This document shows positions 23,826-35,639 of a stretch of 64,000 nt of DNA, piece by piece. Source of the DNA: Jaltomata sinuosa (taxonomy: Eukaryota; Streptophyta; Magnoliopsida; Solanales; Solanaceae); assembly GCA_003996215.1 (NCBI GenBank), contig QJPP01001786.1:1-64000 (forward strand), given 5' to 3'. The position numbers and the translations under genes were made by a program. Under the pieces are notes generated by a model that saw only the letters and a list, made by a program, of their open reading frames with translations, was not told the origin of the DNA and made no database searches. How positions within the stretch are numbered: position 1 is the first letter of the stretch; the number at the start of each line of letters is the position of its first letter.

Positions 23826-25913
23826 ATAGGCCAGCTTAGCACATATAAGATATAAAGGCAGTAAATGGAAGATAATGAAGAAAGTAGTCACGGAAGCAAA
23901 TAGAGAAAAACACACGGAAGCTAGCCATAGATAGAAGACAAGGAGAATACAAGAGTAATACGCTAGCCATACAAGATATATCACAGAACATAGGTGAAAG
24001 AGTAGATAACGCACCTGGATCCTTACAACAATAATATATATACAGAGAATTTAAGAAAATAGCAGTCTACTGGTAACCTCAAATAAAGGGAAAGAAGGAA
24101 AAGCAACTAAACATAGTCATGCTAGCAATAAATCTCACAAGGTAAGGATGATCGGAGAATAACTCATAAGTAGATATAATATGAACAAGTACTATAATAG
24201 GATTGAGAAAACTAATCTACCTACAGTCCCGATGGGAACCCATACACCAGAGGAACACATACAAGTGAAAAGAAACCCCCGAGCATCCCTTACTACCAGA
24301 GCATACACTCAACAAACAGCAATCAAGGGTGGAACCACACAAATAATGAATGATGTAATATGATATGATCAGGTGGTACCGTATGCACCCCCTGTGGCGC
24401 TCATAGGCCCAGCAGGTAGAACCCATGGAAGGCTTCCCCCATATTCCTCTACTCCTCTATATACCCCTCCTCCGACACTCTTGGCCTGCAACCTATAGTC
24501 CAGATTGGCAAGGTCCATGGAGGTCTCCACAACCACATACTACTCTCAATAAGTCAATAACCGTGCCCAAAATCTATCTGGGTCTAAAATCAGTAGAAAA
24601 AGTCATGTCTAGAGCTCTGTCCAGCCGAGCCTAGTATCTTATCAAAATCAGTAGTAAATCATGTTTAGAACTCCGGCCTAGCCGAGTCTAGAATCAGTGT
24701 GAAAAATCATCTCAAAATCTCTTTTACTCCAAGAAGATCCATAAAACTAGTTTAAATCTATTTATAGTCATTTATACGGAAAATGGGCCCTCAGGGCCAT
24801 GCAAAGATAGAAAACTGGTGATAATTTGGCCCGCATCTATCGTAGTAATGAAAATCAATGCAAAAAACCTATTGCATGATAATGATGACATGAACGCAAA
24901 CAATCAATAGCCCAAAGGCTCACAATCAACCTACCAACCCTGCACATGCTCAATCTGCTCTATAGCACAGATAACCAGCTCATAATAGTAAAACAATGTC
25001 TGGGACTCACAGACATTTCCTAATTATCCCACCATTTATGGTCCAAAGGCAAATACAAAGGCCACACAGGGCCATAAAGGGTAATACTACAAAATAAGAG
25101 CAAATACTAAAGCCAGCGTAGGAAAAGAAGACGGACATGAAGAAAGAGAACAAGGTCTGGGGTGCCAACCTAGTATACCCAACCCAAATATGCTAGATAA
25201 TATAATTACATCATATATGCGCAAAGTCTAAGGTGGGTAATCCATAACCTACCTAGCGTCCGACGATAAGCTGCTGGGAAGCCAAAGCCCAAGATTGAAC
25301 TGCTCCTAAAAGCCCCGAATAGCACTCAAACTATCAAAAAAACCTCTACTCGTCAATATAAAGCTAACGATACCCATAATGCTAATAATTTAGTCGGGTC
25401 AAAATCTAAGTCAAAAGTGGGCCCATAAGCCCCACAATCCAAAGCCATAAATGAAAGTTACCACGATGTTCCCAACCTAGCCAGGAACACATGCTCAGAA
25501 GTTGAGCACAACTTGGGCCAAGAAAGGGCCTTGAACAGCCCAAAGAAGAAGAGGAATCAAAAATGTGAGAACTCAACATAAGCAAGAGTAAAAGCAGAAA
25601 ATTACTTAACACGGAGGGAGGGAACAAGGGCAACAAGGTGACACATGCGTCTCACTGATCGAGTAGACCCAAACAACAGCTAAAATACAAGAATTAACCC
25701 CAAGGTAAGCTAAGAAGCTTTAATGGAGGTTTTGGCCATAACAATGGAAGAATTGGAGAAGAGGGACTTACCAAATCGAATAGGGAAACGATAAAATCCT
25801 CCAACTGATGAACACTCGTGGCTCGGAAATGATTTAGTACAAGTTTCAGGTGAGGGAACTACTTCTAGAGTGAGAGAGAAGTAGGGTAAATGGCTGAAAA
25901 TTTGAGGAATAAG

Positions 25914-25922
25914 CTATTTATA
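25914..25922 (-). promoter_or_regulatory. TATA box of the A2 LTR
   Basis: TATAAATAG on the minus strand, located just downstream (in transcription direction) of the GCGAT-palindrome cluster at 25,930-26,110, as in A3 and A4. Confidence 0.6.
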
Positions 25923-26795
25923 TTGCAGGTTGCAGAGCTGCACGATCGTGCTAAAGGAGGTGGCAGTGCACTGGCGCGATCACAGTCCCCCAGCGTGATC
26001 ACGCTGAAGGAGAAACATGGGCACTAACGCAATTGTAGTGCCCAAGCATGATGGCGCTGAAGGGAGAAAGCACTAAGGGCGCAATAGCGGTGCTCTGGAG
26101 GAATTGTACTGAGCACTGCTCTACTGCAAAAATACCAGCAATTTGAAATACTCTCAAGGGAGGTTCCGGAAACAATCAAAAGCTAATACACGTAAACCAA
26201 ACAAGTAACTAGAATGGAAATGATATTTTGGACTCAATGGAATTGACGAAACATCCATACGAGGTCGTTTCAAAGAAATGTTGACCCAAGTCAACACTTG
26301 CGAATTCCAATCAAACACTCAAAATGAGCCCGACTTACCCAGGACCCAAACCTACAACCTACCTAACCCAAACTTGACATTCCATAGTTGATGAAATTTC
26401 CGGATTTTGAATCTGATGCTATGTTCATTGAAAGTTGACCAAAGTCAAACTTCTAACTCCAACTGACTTGAAATATCAAAAAGTGAGATAGAACCATACT
26501 GGAAGTTCTCAGGCCCCGACTAAAGGTCTAACTAGACCAAAATCCATATTTTGGAACTAAGAGAACTGTCAGAATTTGATTCTGAGCATGCTAGCTCAGA
26601 AAGTTCACTAAAGTCACCGATTTCCTAAGTTAAGGCTCTAAAATAGGGAAATGGTCATAACGACCTAACAAATGTCCAGGGCACTGAACCACTAGTCCTA
26701 GAAAGTCATAAATGACTTGGGGCTGCTACAGATAATCTTTAGAAGTGCAAAGAAAGCAAAAACACAACAATGACCGGAAGGGTCATTACATTATT

Positions 26796-27434
26796 CCTTT
26801 CCCTCTTATGACAATATCTTGTGAATCGTGAACTTGAGATTATTGTTGTTGAATTAACCTGAAAAGACTATTTGATGACTAATTATATACTAAGTGTTTA
26901 AGTTCTTCTACCTGTTATATGTCTTTCTACTTTCATGTTATATCATTGGATCAGCCTATGGTACCTACCAGTACATAGTGTGTTGTACTGATACTACCAT
27001 GTGTTCTTCTTTTATTGAGTGCAGACTGTGTTCCAAAGGCTGAGACGCAACCTTAGTTAGAGTAGAGAGATTGACTGCAGATCCAAGGGTGAGCACTACT
27101 TCTCAGGCTGCCATGGATCCTCCACAACTTGTTGTCCTTCTTTTGAATAATGGAACTCTCTTACTTTACTATTTTTAGCACTTATTGGATATCTTAGACT
27201 ATGTTGGTTTAGATTTTTGGATGATGACTTTCAGTTCTTAGGGATGTATTTAGTTGTTGAATTCTGTAGTATTTCTCATGTTATTCTAGACGGTTCTCAT
27301 TTATTGATAATTCAGGTTGGTTTACTTATTTATGCTTCTAAAATTGGTTAAGTGTAAGACTAAAGTTTGGGTTGGTTGGTTCTCCCACTGGAGGGTTAGC
27401 GTGGGTGCAATCACAGCCTATTTGGGTCGTGACA
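26796..27434 (+). repeat. 3' LTR of D, right piece
   Basis: Continues the D LTR after the second TTATT (26791-26795) and ends GTCGTGACA, matching 8702-9349. Confidence 0.88.
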
Positions 27435-28561
27435 CTTTGACTAGGGATTTGTGTTACCACCCTCTGCTCTTTGTTTTGGGCTTGGCTCGGTGAGCTTCCT
27501 CAGTTTCATTCCATACTTAATCATATTCTTAGTCTTTTACCTATGATGAACAAAACATATTATATAGGTTCTAAAAACATAGAAATGAGTGAAAATTAGA
27601 GTATTAAGCATAATTATCCTTAAAACAAAATATAAACATGGGGAAAGCTTGGATAAAATGTGTACAAATACACCCAACATCACCCTCGCTCTGGGCCTTG
27701 CACCGCGAGCCTTTCTACCTCATTCTAGGCCTCATGCGACAACCCTTTCCAATCCTTGTAGGACTTATTCTAGGCTCTATAAATACATCTCTAGCTCAGA
27801 AATTCCATTTTTACTATATTTTTAGCCTATTTAGAGGGAAAACACTCAAAGTCTTCTCTCAAACATTTAAGGTGAATTCCTACTCAGATCTTTTGATTCT
27901 AACATCGATTATACGTTGATTTAACACGTAAATTTGTATTCTAATCCATAGATATTAAGAGTTTAAATCATTACCGTTGAAGGTATTTTGTGAGATTCTT
28001 ATAGAGTCATCATCAATAGATTTTATGCACATTTAGAGTGTTCTTGGAAAGGATAAAAACCTTCTCTTAAAGTATGCCTAGCTTTGAAAAACTTATTCTT
28101 GAAGTATGCCTATTTTTTAAAACCTTCTCTCAAGGTATGTCTAGTATAACACAATCTAAAAGTATGTCTATTTCTTCAACTAATCTTTCGTGATGTATGG
28201 AATATGAACACATTTTTAAGACTATAAAAAAGAATTTTAATAAGACTTTATGTGCGTGAGGGACAAGTTCGCATCAAGTCTTTTTATTTTGATTTGTTCT
28301 ATATTATGAACTGTGTACAGGTACATGATTTCCCCTACAATTGGGATTATGCAAACTTGATTTCAAAGTGATAATTTTTAAGCATGATTTTGCTATATGA
28401 ATGAACTATTAAGTTCAAAGATAATTAAATAGCTTTAAATATGATTTTCAAACTTGAGAAATGAACTAATATACCTTTATTAATGAAATGAGAATTTTGA
28501 ATGATTTTTTCTAATAAGACATAATTGCTATTGTTTGTGTCTAGGCATATATGGGAAAGAC
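27435..28561 (+). other. Unassigned repeat-derived DNA, possible LTR promoter
   Basis: No coding signal. A TATA-like box, TATAAATA, lies at 27778-27785 in a setting resembling an LTR U3/R boundary. This segment, with 28,562-28,882 and DNA right of 35,645, may be one older element split by E. That is weakly supported. Confidence 0.3.
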
Positions 28562-28882
28562 TTACTATTTGGAAGGAAGAAAATAGTCTTCAAAGGTTGA
28601 ATTTACAACCCAATGAATTTCTCTTGGATCGGCCTTGATATTTGGAAACAAGAATAGTCTTCGAGGTTTGGTAGCTCCAATGAATTACTCTTGGAGCGAC
28701 CTTACTATTTGGGAGGAAGAATAGTCTTTGAGGGTTGGTATCCCAATGAAGTTCTCTTAGAGCTATGATCTTCCTTATAAGTCGCATGATGGATCTCAAT
28801 TTGCCTTAAAGCATCATATACTGAACTTCGATTTGCCCTTGAGTTGGCTTGATAAATTTGATTCACCTGAAAGTATGGCACT
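28562..28882. repeat. Short tandem array, units of about 65-80 bp
   Basis: Three adjacent copies share TATTTGG, AGAATAGTCTT, TTGGTA, CAATGAA and CTCTTGGAG in that order (about 28,565, 28,640 and 28,705). A second short repeat, with GATTTGCCCTTGAG and ATTCACCTGAA, follows at 28,830-28,882 and reappears to the right of element E at 35,645-35,705, showing that E inserted into this array. Confidence 0.7.
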
Positions 28883-30150
28883 GATATGCTAAAGATACAC
28901 CTTTAGATGATGTACGCGATCGTACGCAATGATATTGACCCAACTTGGTTGAGGTCAAATCCATAGGTAATATGGGAGAACCTCTAAAATTATATTATCG
29001 GTATGGCTACTCAACTTGTAGCCAAATTTTGATCCTTAGATTTGTGGAGAATGACTGTAAACTAAACTAGTATTGCAGAAATTAAATATGTTGTAAGTAT
29101 ATAAGATTGTAAAACTTATTAGAGTAAAACACTAAGATTGTGTCCTCATAATGGATTGCTTTATTTGTCGGTAATCATGCAACTACATGCACTTGGAGTT
29201 ATAGATATACACTCAGTCTCCTGCACTATCACTCAGTCTTTTCCGAGATTATGAATGATATATCTACATATAATGCTTCAATCTCATTTGATTAAGAATG
29301 AAAAAAAGTTTGATATATTATAACCCTAGTAATATGCAATCACATGAAAATCTTATGAAATCTACAATCTCATTGGATTTTACAATCTCATTTGAGGATT
29401 TAGCTACTCATACTGATGGTAAAATAACAAGATTATAAATAAATAGATTTCATAACTTACTATGAATATTTAAAGCTTGAAAGAGAATTGAAGATCTTTG
29501 TTCAAGAACAAAAAGACAAGAACTTGTACAAAGTGGACGACATCAAACTACTAATTAAACTACAACTAAAAATTGTTGACTTCTCACAAGTGAATCCTAA
29601 CTTTTCTATTTATAATGGTCTAAGAAGTCGAAATTCTAAAAGAATCAAATTTGTCTGCCAAACACGCTTAGCGATTCAATCCATGATCTTCAATTGAATT
29701 ATAGTCCATAGATTTTCCTTATGCTTCCGTTGATTTCCTTTTAGGATTTGTTGGATTTTTCTCGTGGACTTGGTTCTATGATTCTGAATAACTTCACAGT
29801 CCGCATCTTTTAGTCACAGGTTCCCTTATGATTTGGCCTTCTTCATCAAGTTTAGGTCATTAATTGGGTTTTTAACCATCTTATGCCTCGTATTTGGACC
29901 ATCCTCTTTGATCTTTTCCCTGATATACTCTGTGATCTGTCATTAATATATGGTCTATAATGCGACTATAAATCATCCAAAAACTAGCAACTTATTGATT
30001 TTTCATCTTTTGGCCATTTAGACATTAAAAACCTGCAAAATAATAAGCTAACAGAAAAACACAACACAAAAAACATAGTGAAATAGGTGTAAGTACAATT
30101 AAAATATCAAGTAAAAGATAGGGAATATGTTCAAAATTCTAGGCACATCA
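28883..30150 (-). repeat. 3' LTR of E
   Basis: 1268 bp between the target duplication and the non-coding interior, with a minus-strand TATAAATAG at 29606-29614, about 540 bp from the LTR start, where a U3 promoter would be expected. Confidence 0.58.
29606..29614 (-). promoter_or_regulatory. TATA box of the E LTR
   Basis: TATAAATAG read on the minus strand, at the expected U3/R position. Confidence 0.5.
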
Positions 30151-31330
30151 ACATCCTCATCTTATGTTTTCTACTTGTCCCCAAGAAAGTAACACTAGAC
30201 TCGACTCTACTACAACTATGTTCAAGTAAAACATAGTAAGTTGCCTGCAATGGTTTCACAAAGTTGGTATCGATATTCACTTTCAAAACAAGTTCTAGCA
30301 TGTTTTGTTATTACAACCTTTTAAAACTAGTTTCTTCACCTCAAATTGGCATAACTAACAATGCAGCCTCATTCTATGACATCTTGCTTTATCAGTTATA
30401 CCAGTGCACACAGGAGATATAGTTCCGGGAGTTTGACTTTATTCAGCTATATTCATCCAAGTTCTTTCACAATAGACCAAAGAAGTGTCCCTAAAAACAA
30501 AACACACATATGTACAAGAACATTGGGACAAAGAGACTAAGGGAAAGAGAAATTGTTCAGATATGAATTCATATATTATACATGCACATACCATAGATTT
30601 TCCTTTATTTTCGATTGCCATTGTCTTTAAAAGACTCTATTGAGATTACATAAGAATGTTTTTAATCTTGTAATGTAGGCTTGGAAATGGGTAGGATACA
30701 TATTTAGGTAAATAGTGGCTATGCCTTGAACATTATTATTTTCATATTTTCATTCCTTTTAACTTTTCAGCCTCTACTCCTTTTCTTCTTTTCTTTCCCT
30801 TTTTCTGTTATTTTTATTGACTTGGTATCTCTTTCTTTAGCTCTAAAATAAAAGGAAGTAGATATATAAACTTCTTATTTCTAGCTTGTCTTCTTCTATT
30901 CTTTTTCTTTTTTATTCAAAGTTAATATCTAAATATAACTTTCTACTCCACCCCCAACTTAGGCTTGAAGGCCCATATAACTTTTTTTTTATTCTTCACC
31001 CCCAACTTAGGCTTTTTATGCCTTATATTTCACTTTTAGTGTCAAGGAGGAACACGTTTCAATAGAAAATATATTTTTAATAAGGGATATGGGTTTCTAG
31101 TTATAGCTAGCCAACCATAAATTTTAAAAGATCAAAATGGAAGACTGGGATATCATTAATATCATGTTAAAGGTTCATATAGGCTAATAGTGACTTTTAT
31201 TCCACAAAGATGGACTATAGTTCATCTCTCAATTAAGTTATTTTTTGACATGTGGCATGACTAATCATGCAAGTTCTAGAGTGCATGCATAAATATAGAA
31301 ACAACAAAAATTAACTCACAATGGCAGTGG
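30151..31330 (-). other. Remaining non-coding interior of E
   Basis: Pyrimidine-rich on the plus strand, with ACCCCCAACTTAGG-type words twice (about 30,955 and 31,005). No open frame with recognisable motifs. The sequence stops abruptly at the junction with A3. Confidence 0.5.
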
Positions 31331-32019
31331 ATTTTTTAGTAGTGGATGATGTAATGACTCTTCTGATCATTCACGCATTTTTGCCTTTTTTGTACTGGTA
31401 GAGCTTGCTTATAGTAGCCCCAAGTCATTTATGGCTTGCTAGAACTGATAGTTCGATGCCTGGGCCATTTTTTCGGTATTTATGACCGTTTTTCTATTTT
31501 AGAGCTTTGACTTAGGAAATTATTGACTTCAGTCAACATTCTTAGCAATCGTGCTCAAAATCAAATTCTGACATTTCTGTTAGCTCCAGAGCGTAGACTT
31601 TGGTCTAGTTGGACTTTTAGTTAGGATCTGAGAGCTTTTCAACTTGGAATTCTCTCTCATTCTCTGTTTTCAGGCCAGTTAGGCTTGTATGGTTGACTTT
31701 GGTGAACATTCAGAGAAGACAGCCTCGGATGGAAATTTTGTCAGAATTGTTAGCTCCGAGATATCGAGTCTGGGTTAGGTAGGTGGTTGTTTTGGGTCCC
31801 AGGTGAGCCGGGCTCATTTTGGATATTTGGTTGGTCTTAGCTAGTGTTGACTTGGGTCAACATTCCTCCGAAATAACCTTGGATGGAAGTTTTGTTGATT
31901 CCATTGAGTCTGGAACGTCGTTTCCACTCTAATAGCATGTTTGGTTTGTGAGTATCGGGATCCAATTATGCCCGAAATACCCCGTAGAAGTCTTGGGCAC
32001 TGTTGGTTTTCTGCAGCAG

Positions 32020-32230
32020 GCTGCTCTTCAGCGCCATCGGTGCCAAGGAAGTGCATTAGCGCTAGCCTGCTGCCTGCCTGCTAGCGCTATCAGATCTCCT
32101 CTTACACGATCGTGCCCACGCGTGCCTGGGCCTCCAACGCAATAGCGCCCTGCCTGCGCCAATGGCGCTGCCCGCCTTTCCTGCTTCCAATGCGATAGCG
32201 CCCCTTTAGCATGATAGCGCTGGCCTGCGC
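32020..32230 (+). repeat. U3 palindrome cluster of A3
   Basis: Repeated degenerate words of the form GCGATAGCGC and GCCAATGGCGC (about eight in 200 bp), immediately upstream of the TATA box at 32,238. The matching cluster of A4 is at 41,095-41,260. Confidence 0.65.
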
Positions 32231-32237
32231 CCAGACC

Positions 32238-32244
32238 TATAAAT
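32238..32244 (+). promoter_or_regulatory. TATA box of the A3 LTR
   Basis: TATAAAT just after the U3 palindrome cluster, in the position equivalent to TATATAAGG in A4. Confidence 0.6.
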
Positions 32245-35107
32245 TTCTCCTTCTTCATTTTTCCAGCTATTCTTTCAATTTCTCTCAACTCAAAAATCAA
32301 TTCACTCACCATAATCTGCTCTAAATTAGTCTAGGCTTTGGGGAATTCATCAAATTGAAGATGAGTATTACTCTCTCTTTGTTTTGGTAAGTTTCCTTCT
32401 TTCCCAAGAGCTTCTCTTCTTAAGTCAAAACTCCATTGATGACTTTCTTAAAGCTTGGGGAAATTCTTGGTTGTAGTTGCTATTTTTGGGTCTGCATGCT
32501 CGTGGCTTCGAGAAATTCACTCCGTAGACTTGATTCCTCTCCTTGTGGTAAGTGAATTCTCCCTTTATTTTAGGTTTTCTTCCTTAAAAATTCCCTCTTT
32601 AAACCTCTTAGTTTGCGGGCTGTTTTGAGCCCTTTCTCTGGGCCAAATCTGCTCAATTTTGGAGCATACACTCATGGGAGTGTTATGATCATCATGCGCT
32701 TTTTCATTTTTAATTTTGGGTTGTGGGCCTCGCGGGCCTGCTTTTGACCCGGATTTTGACCTGGCTATTCTTTTAGCAATATGGGTACTATTAGCTTCGT
32801 ATTGATGCATAAAATATTATGTTGATAGTATGTTCACAAATTGGGACTTCTCAAAGCAGTTTGAGCTTGGACGAGGTTGTTGCAGCAGCTAGTCATCGAA
32901 TGACAGGTAGGTTACGGTCTTGTCCATACTATACTTTGTGTATATAGGCTATAATTGCATTAGTTAGTATCCTTGAGTGGGTTATTCTAGGTTGGTACCC
33001 CAGACCTCATCCGTCTCTTTGGTCTGTTTATTTCTTACATTGTTTGTAGTACTCATTGTAGCATTGTAATTTTTACCCTTGTGGACCCGTGTGACCTTTG
33101 TATATGCCTTTAGACCATAGATGAGAGGATATTTGGGAATGTCCACGAGTCTCAGACATTGAGATGTTACTTTAGGCTGGATATCTGTGTTGTAGAGCTG
33201 ATTGTGCCTGTGCAGGGTCGATAGGTTATTTGTGAGTCATTGGGCTAATCTATTGTTTGCGAGCATATCATTCATGCAAAGGATTTTCTACATATTTTAC
33301 TACTGTTTTGGCTTCGGGCCTACTATAAATGGTTTTCTAAACTTTGCATGACCCCGAGAGCCCATTTTCAGTATAAATGATTATAAAAGGAACTTGGATC
33401 TAATTTTATGAATCTTCTTGGAGTAAAGGAGATATTATAATGATTTTATCACCAGTTTTCTTACTGATACTAGAATCGATTGTGCCGTGGTGCTAGACAT
33501 ATATTTTACTTTGGATTTAGACCCGGATACACTTTGGGCACCCTTATGAGGTTTTTTTTAGACTTGATTACTGATTTAGACTCGGATCGAATTCGGGCAT
33601 GTATTATGAGATTTAAATTATTGATCTTGACCTGAATACACTTTGAGTGGTTACACATTGAGATTTTGCATTTTAGTATGTGGTCACGAACCTCCATGGA
33701 CCTTGCCGATCTAGACTAGGGGCTACGTGCCGAGTGTGCCGGAGGAGGGGTATACGGTGTAGTCAAGTTATACGGGTCATTTCCTTCCATGGATCCTACC
33801 TGTTGGGCCTATCTACATCAAAGGAGGTACATACATGGTTACTATCACACTGATTCCATCATATCACATAATCATGCATATTGTATTCAGATTCCACCTT
33901 TATTTTCTATTTGCTCAGTGTACGCTCTGATAGTATGGGATGTTGGAGGGTTTGTTTTCACATGATTGTGTTCCTTGGGTGTATGGGTGCCTGTTGGGAC
34001 TGTAGGTAGATTATATTACTTATATCTATTGTAGAGTTTATTATGGCCTTCGGTTATTGATGGATTAGTGGTTTCTAGCCTGTTGAGGTTTTGATTATTT
34101 GGGCATTTGATTATTGATGGATTAGTGGGTCCTATATTATTTAGGCACTGTTTATGTGGCCTTCTGAGCAGTTGTGGGTTAGAGGATTCTATCCTTTATT
34201 GTGGTGCTGATTAGTAGCTTATTCCATCTTAGGGTTGTACTTGTGAGGTTGATTCATGTATGTTGTTATCTTGAGTTGGGTTTTTAGCATGATTTCGTTC
34301 AGTATATTGTTCCTTGCTTGAGCATGTTTAATTGCTTCCATTCTTTCTCTTCTTACTTAAGGTTACCGGTATACTGACATCTTTCTAAACTCTCTCCCTA
34401 TATATATTGTTGTTGCAAGGACTCCAGGTGCGTTCTTTTTTCCTTCACTTGTGTTATGCGTTATATATATCTTCTGTGGCTAGCATAGCATGTTTGTAAT
34501 TCTTGTTGACTTTTATTTGTGCTAGATTTCCTTGTGCTTTCTCTATTGCTTCTGATACTGCTTCTTTGCTATCTTCTAGTTACTGCCTTTATATCTTATA
34601 TGCGCTCAGACGGTCGATGATGCCTACTGGGTACCGTTGCTTAGCAATTGGTGTTCATACTACACTTCTGCATCTTTCCGGTACAGATATTAGTGTGAGA
34701 TTTCACTATTGATCGTGTAGAGATTAGTGCAACTTTTGGACATTCGATACTAGGGTGAGCTCCTGACGACCGAGGCTTGACCACATCTCATCTCTTGGCA
34801 TTGTTACTCTTTGTTTATTCAGAGACAGTTGTAATTACTATTCTGTTATCCCTAGCACTTGTATTCTATTAAAAGCTCATGTACCTTCGATACCAAGTCT
34901 TTGGGTTGGTATAGTTTCCTTATGTTATATATTCAGGTTGTTTGCTTTTGCATTGTCTTTATCTTATATCTACTTCTTCTTATTTCTTCTTATTGTGTGT
35001 ATTGGTTTAGGTGGTAGCCCAGTACTAACAATTCTAGGCTACAGATATTGGTTTGCCTACTGGGGGGTTGTAGGTGCCATCATGACCTGAGAAATTGGGT
35101 CATGACA

Positions 35108-35639
35108 AAGAATCAAATTCGTCTGCCAACACACTTTGTGATCCAATCCACGACCATCAACTGAATTGTGGCCCATGGATTTTCCTTGAGCCATCATTGA
35201 TTGTCTTGTAGGTTTTGTTGGATTCCCCTTTGGGACTTGGTTTTGTGATCATGAATCATTTCATTGTCCGCATCTTTTGGTCACAAGTTCCCTTATGGTT
35301 CTGATCCTTCTTTTTCAAGTTCAGGTTATTAATTGAGTTTGCGACCATCTTTTGCTTCATATTTTAACAATCCTATGTAGGGTTCTAGTAGACATCCTCT
35401 CTGATTCTTTCCACGATCTACTTTGTGATCCTCAATTGATCTATGGTCTAGAATGCAATCGTAAATCACCAAAAACTGACAATTTGCTGTGTTTTTCATG
35501 TTTTGGCTATTTAGACATCAAAAATCTAAAAAATGTTAAGCTAATCTAAAAATACAAGAAAATATAGTGAACCAAGTATAAGAACAATTAAAACGTCAAT
35601 TAAAGGATACAAATTATGTGCTAAATTCTAGGCACATCA
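35108..35639 (-). repeat. U3 part of the 5' LTR of E
   Basis: Aligns to 29,638-30,150 throughout, for example TCCGCATCTTTTGGTCACA against TCCGCATCTTTTAGTCACA, and ends in the shared word TTCTAGGCACATCA. Its left side is cut by A3, which inserted at AAGAA. Confidence 0.65.

Larger units (their letters stand above)
14228..26790 (-). mobile_element. Solo LTR A2 of family A, split by element B
   Basis: On the minus strand the LTR begins TGTAATGACC at 26790 and ends at 14228. Its two pieces (14228-14716 and 23831-26790) total about 3.45 kb, the size of one A LTR. It is flanked directly on both sides by D with the 5-bp duplication TTATT and carries no internal sequence, so it is a solo LTR, presumably formed by recombination between the two LTRs of a former full element. 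Element B interrupts it at ATAGG. Confidence 0.9.
8502..27434 (+). mobile_element. Ty3/gypsy element D, interrupted three times
   Basis: D consists of a 5' LTR fragment (8502-9349), internal DNA (9350 to about 13,900) and a 3' LTR split into 14043-14227 and 26796-27434. A1 entered its 5' LTR. A minus-strand family A LTR entered its 3' LTR between two TTATT copies (14223-14227, 26791-26795), and element B entered that LTR. Joining the two 3' LTR pieces gives GATTATT-CCTTTCCC, against GATTATC-CCTTTCCC in the 5' LTR, which confirms the split. D is the oldest layer, with the most stops and frameshifts. Confidence 0.88.
31331..35107 (+). mobile_element. Family A copy A3, 5'-truncated: 19 bp of interior plus a full LTR
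   Basis: The LTR runs from TGTAATGACT at 31350 to CATGACA at 35107 (3758 bp). Just before it lies TTTTTTAGTAGTGGATGA, the same end of the internal region as in A1 (5258-5274) and A4 (49179-49195). This is therefore the 3' end of a former full element and not a solo LTR. No left target duplication exists. A single deletion removing its 5' part plus most of the interior of E explains the arrangement. Confidence 0.85.
28883..35639 (-). mobile_element. Minus-strand LTR element E (tentatively Tat/Ogre-like), internally deleted
   Basis: The element runs from TG at 28883 to CA at 35639 and is flanked by the perfect duplication GGCAC (28878-28882 and 35640-35644). Similar sequence at 29,638-30,150 and 35,108-35,639 represents the two LTRs (the U3 halves, roughly three quarters identical by eye). 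On the minus strand the LTR starts TGATGTGCCTAG. Upstream of the left LTR is a non-coding stretch with CTTGGGGACAAG and CCTAAGTTGGGGGTG, typical of the region before the 3' LTR in Tat-type elements. No pol remains. Confidence 0.6.

Noticed and set aside
31350..35107. Solo LTR interpretation of A3
   Set aside because: It is preceded by the family's internal end sequence and has no target duplication, so it is a truncated element.
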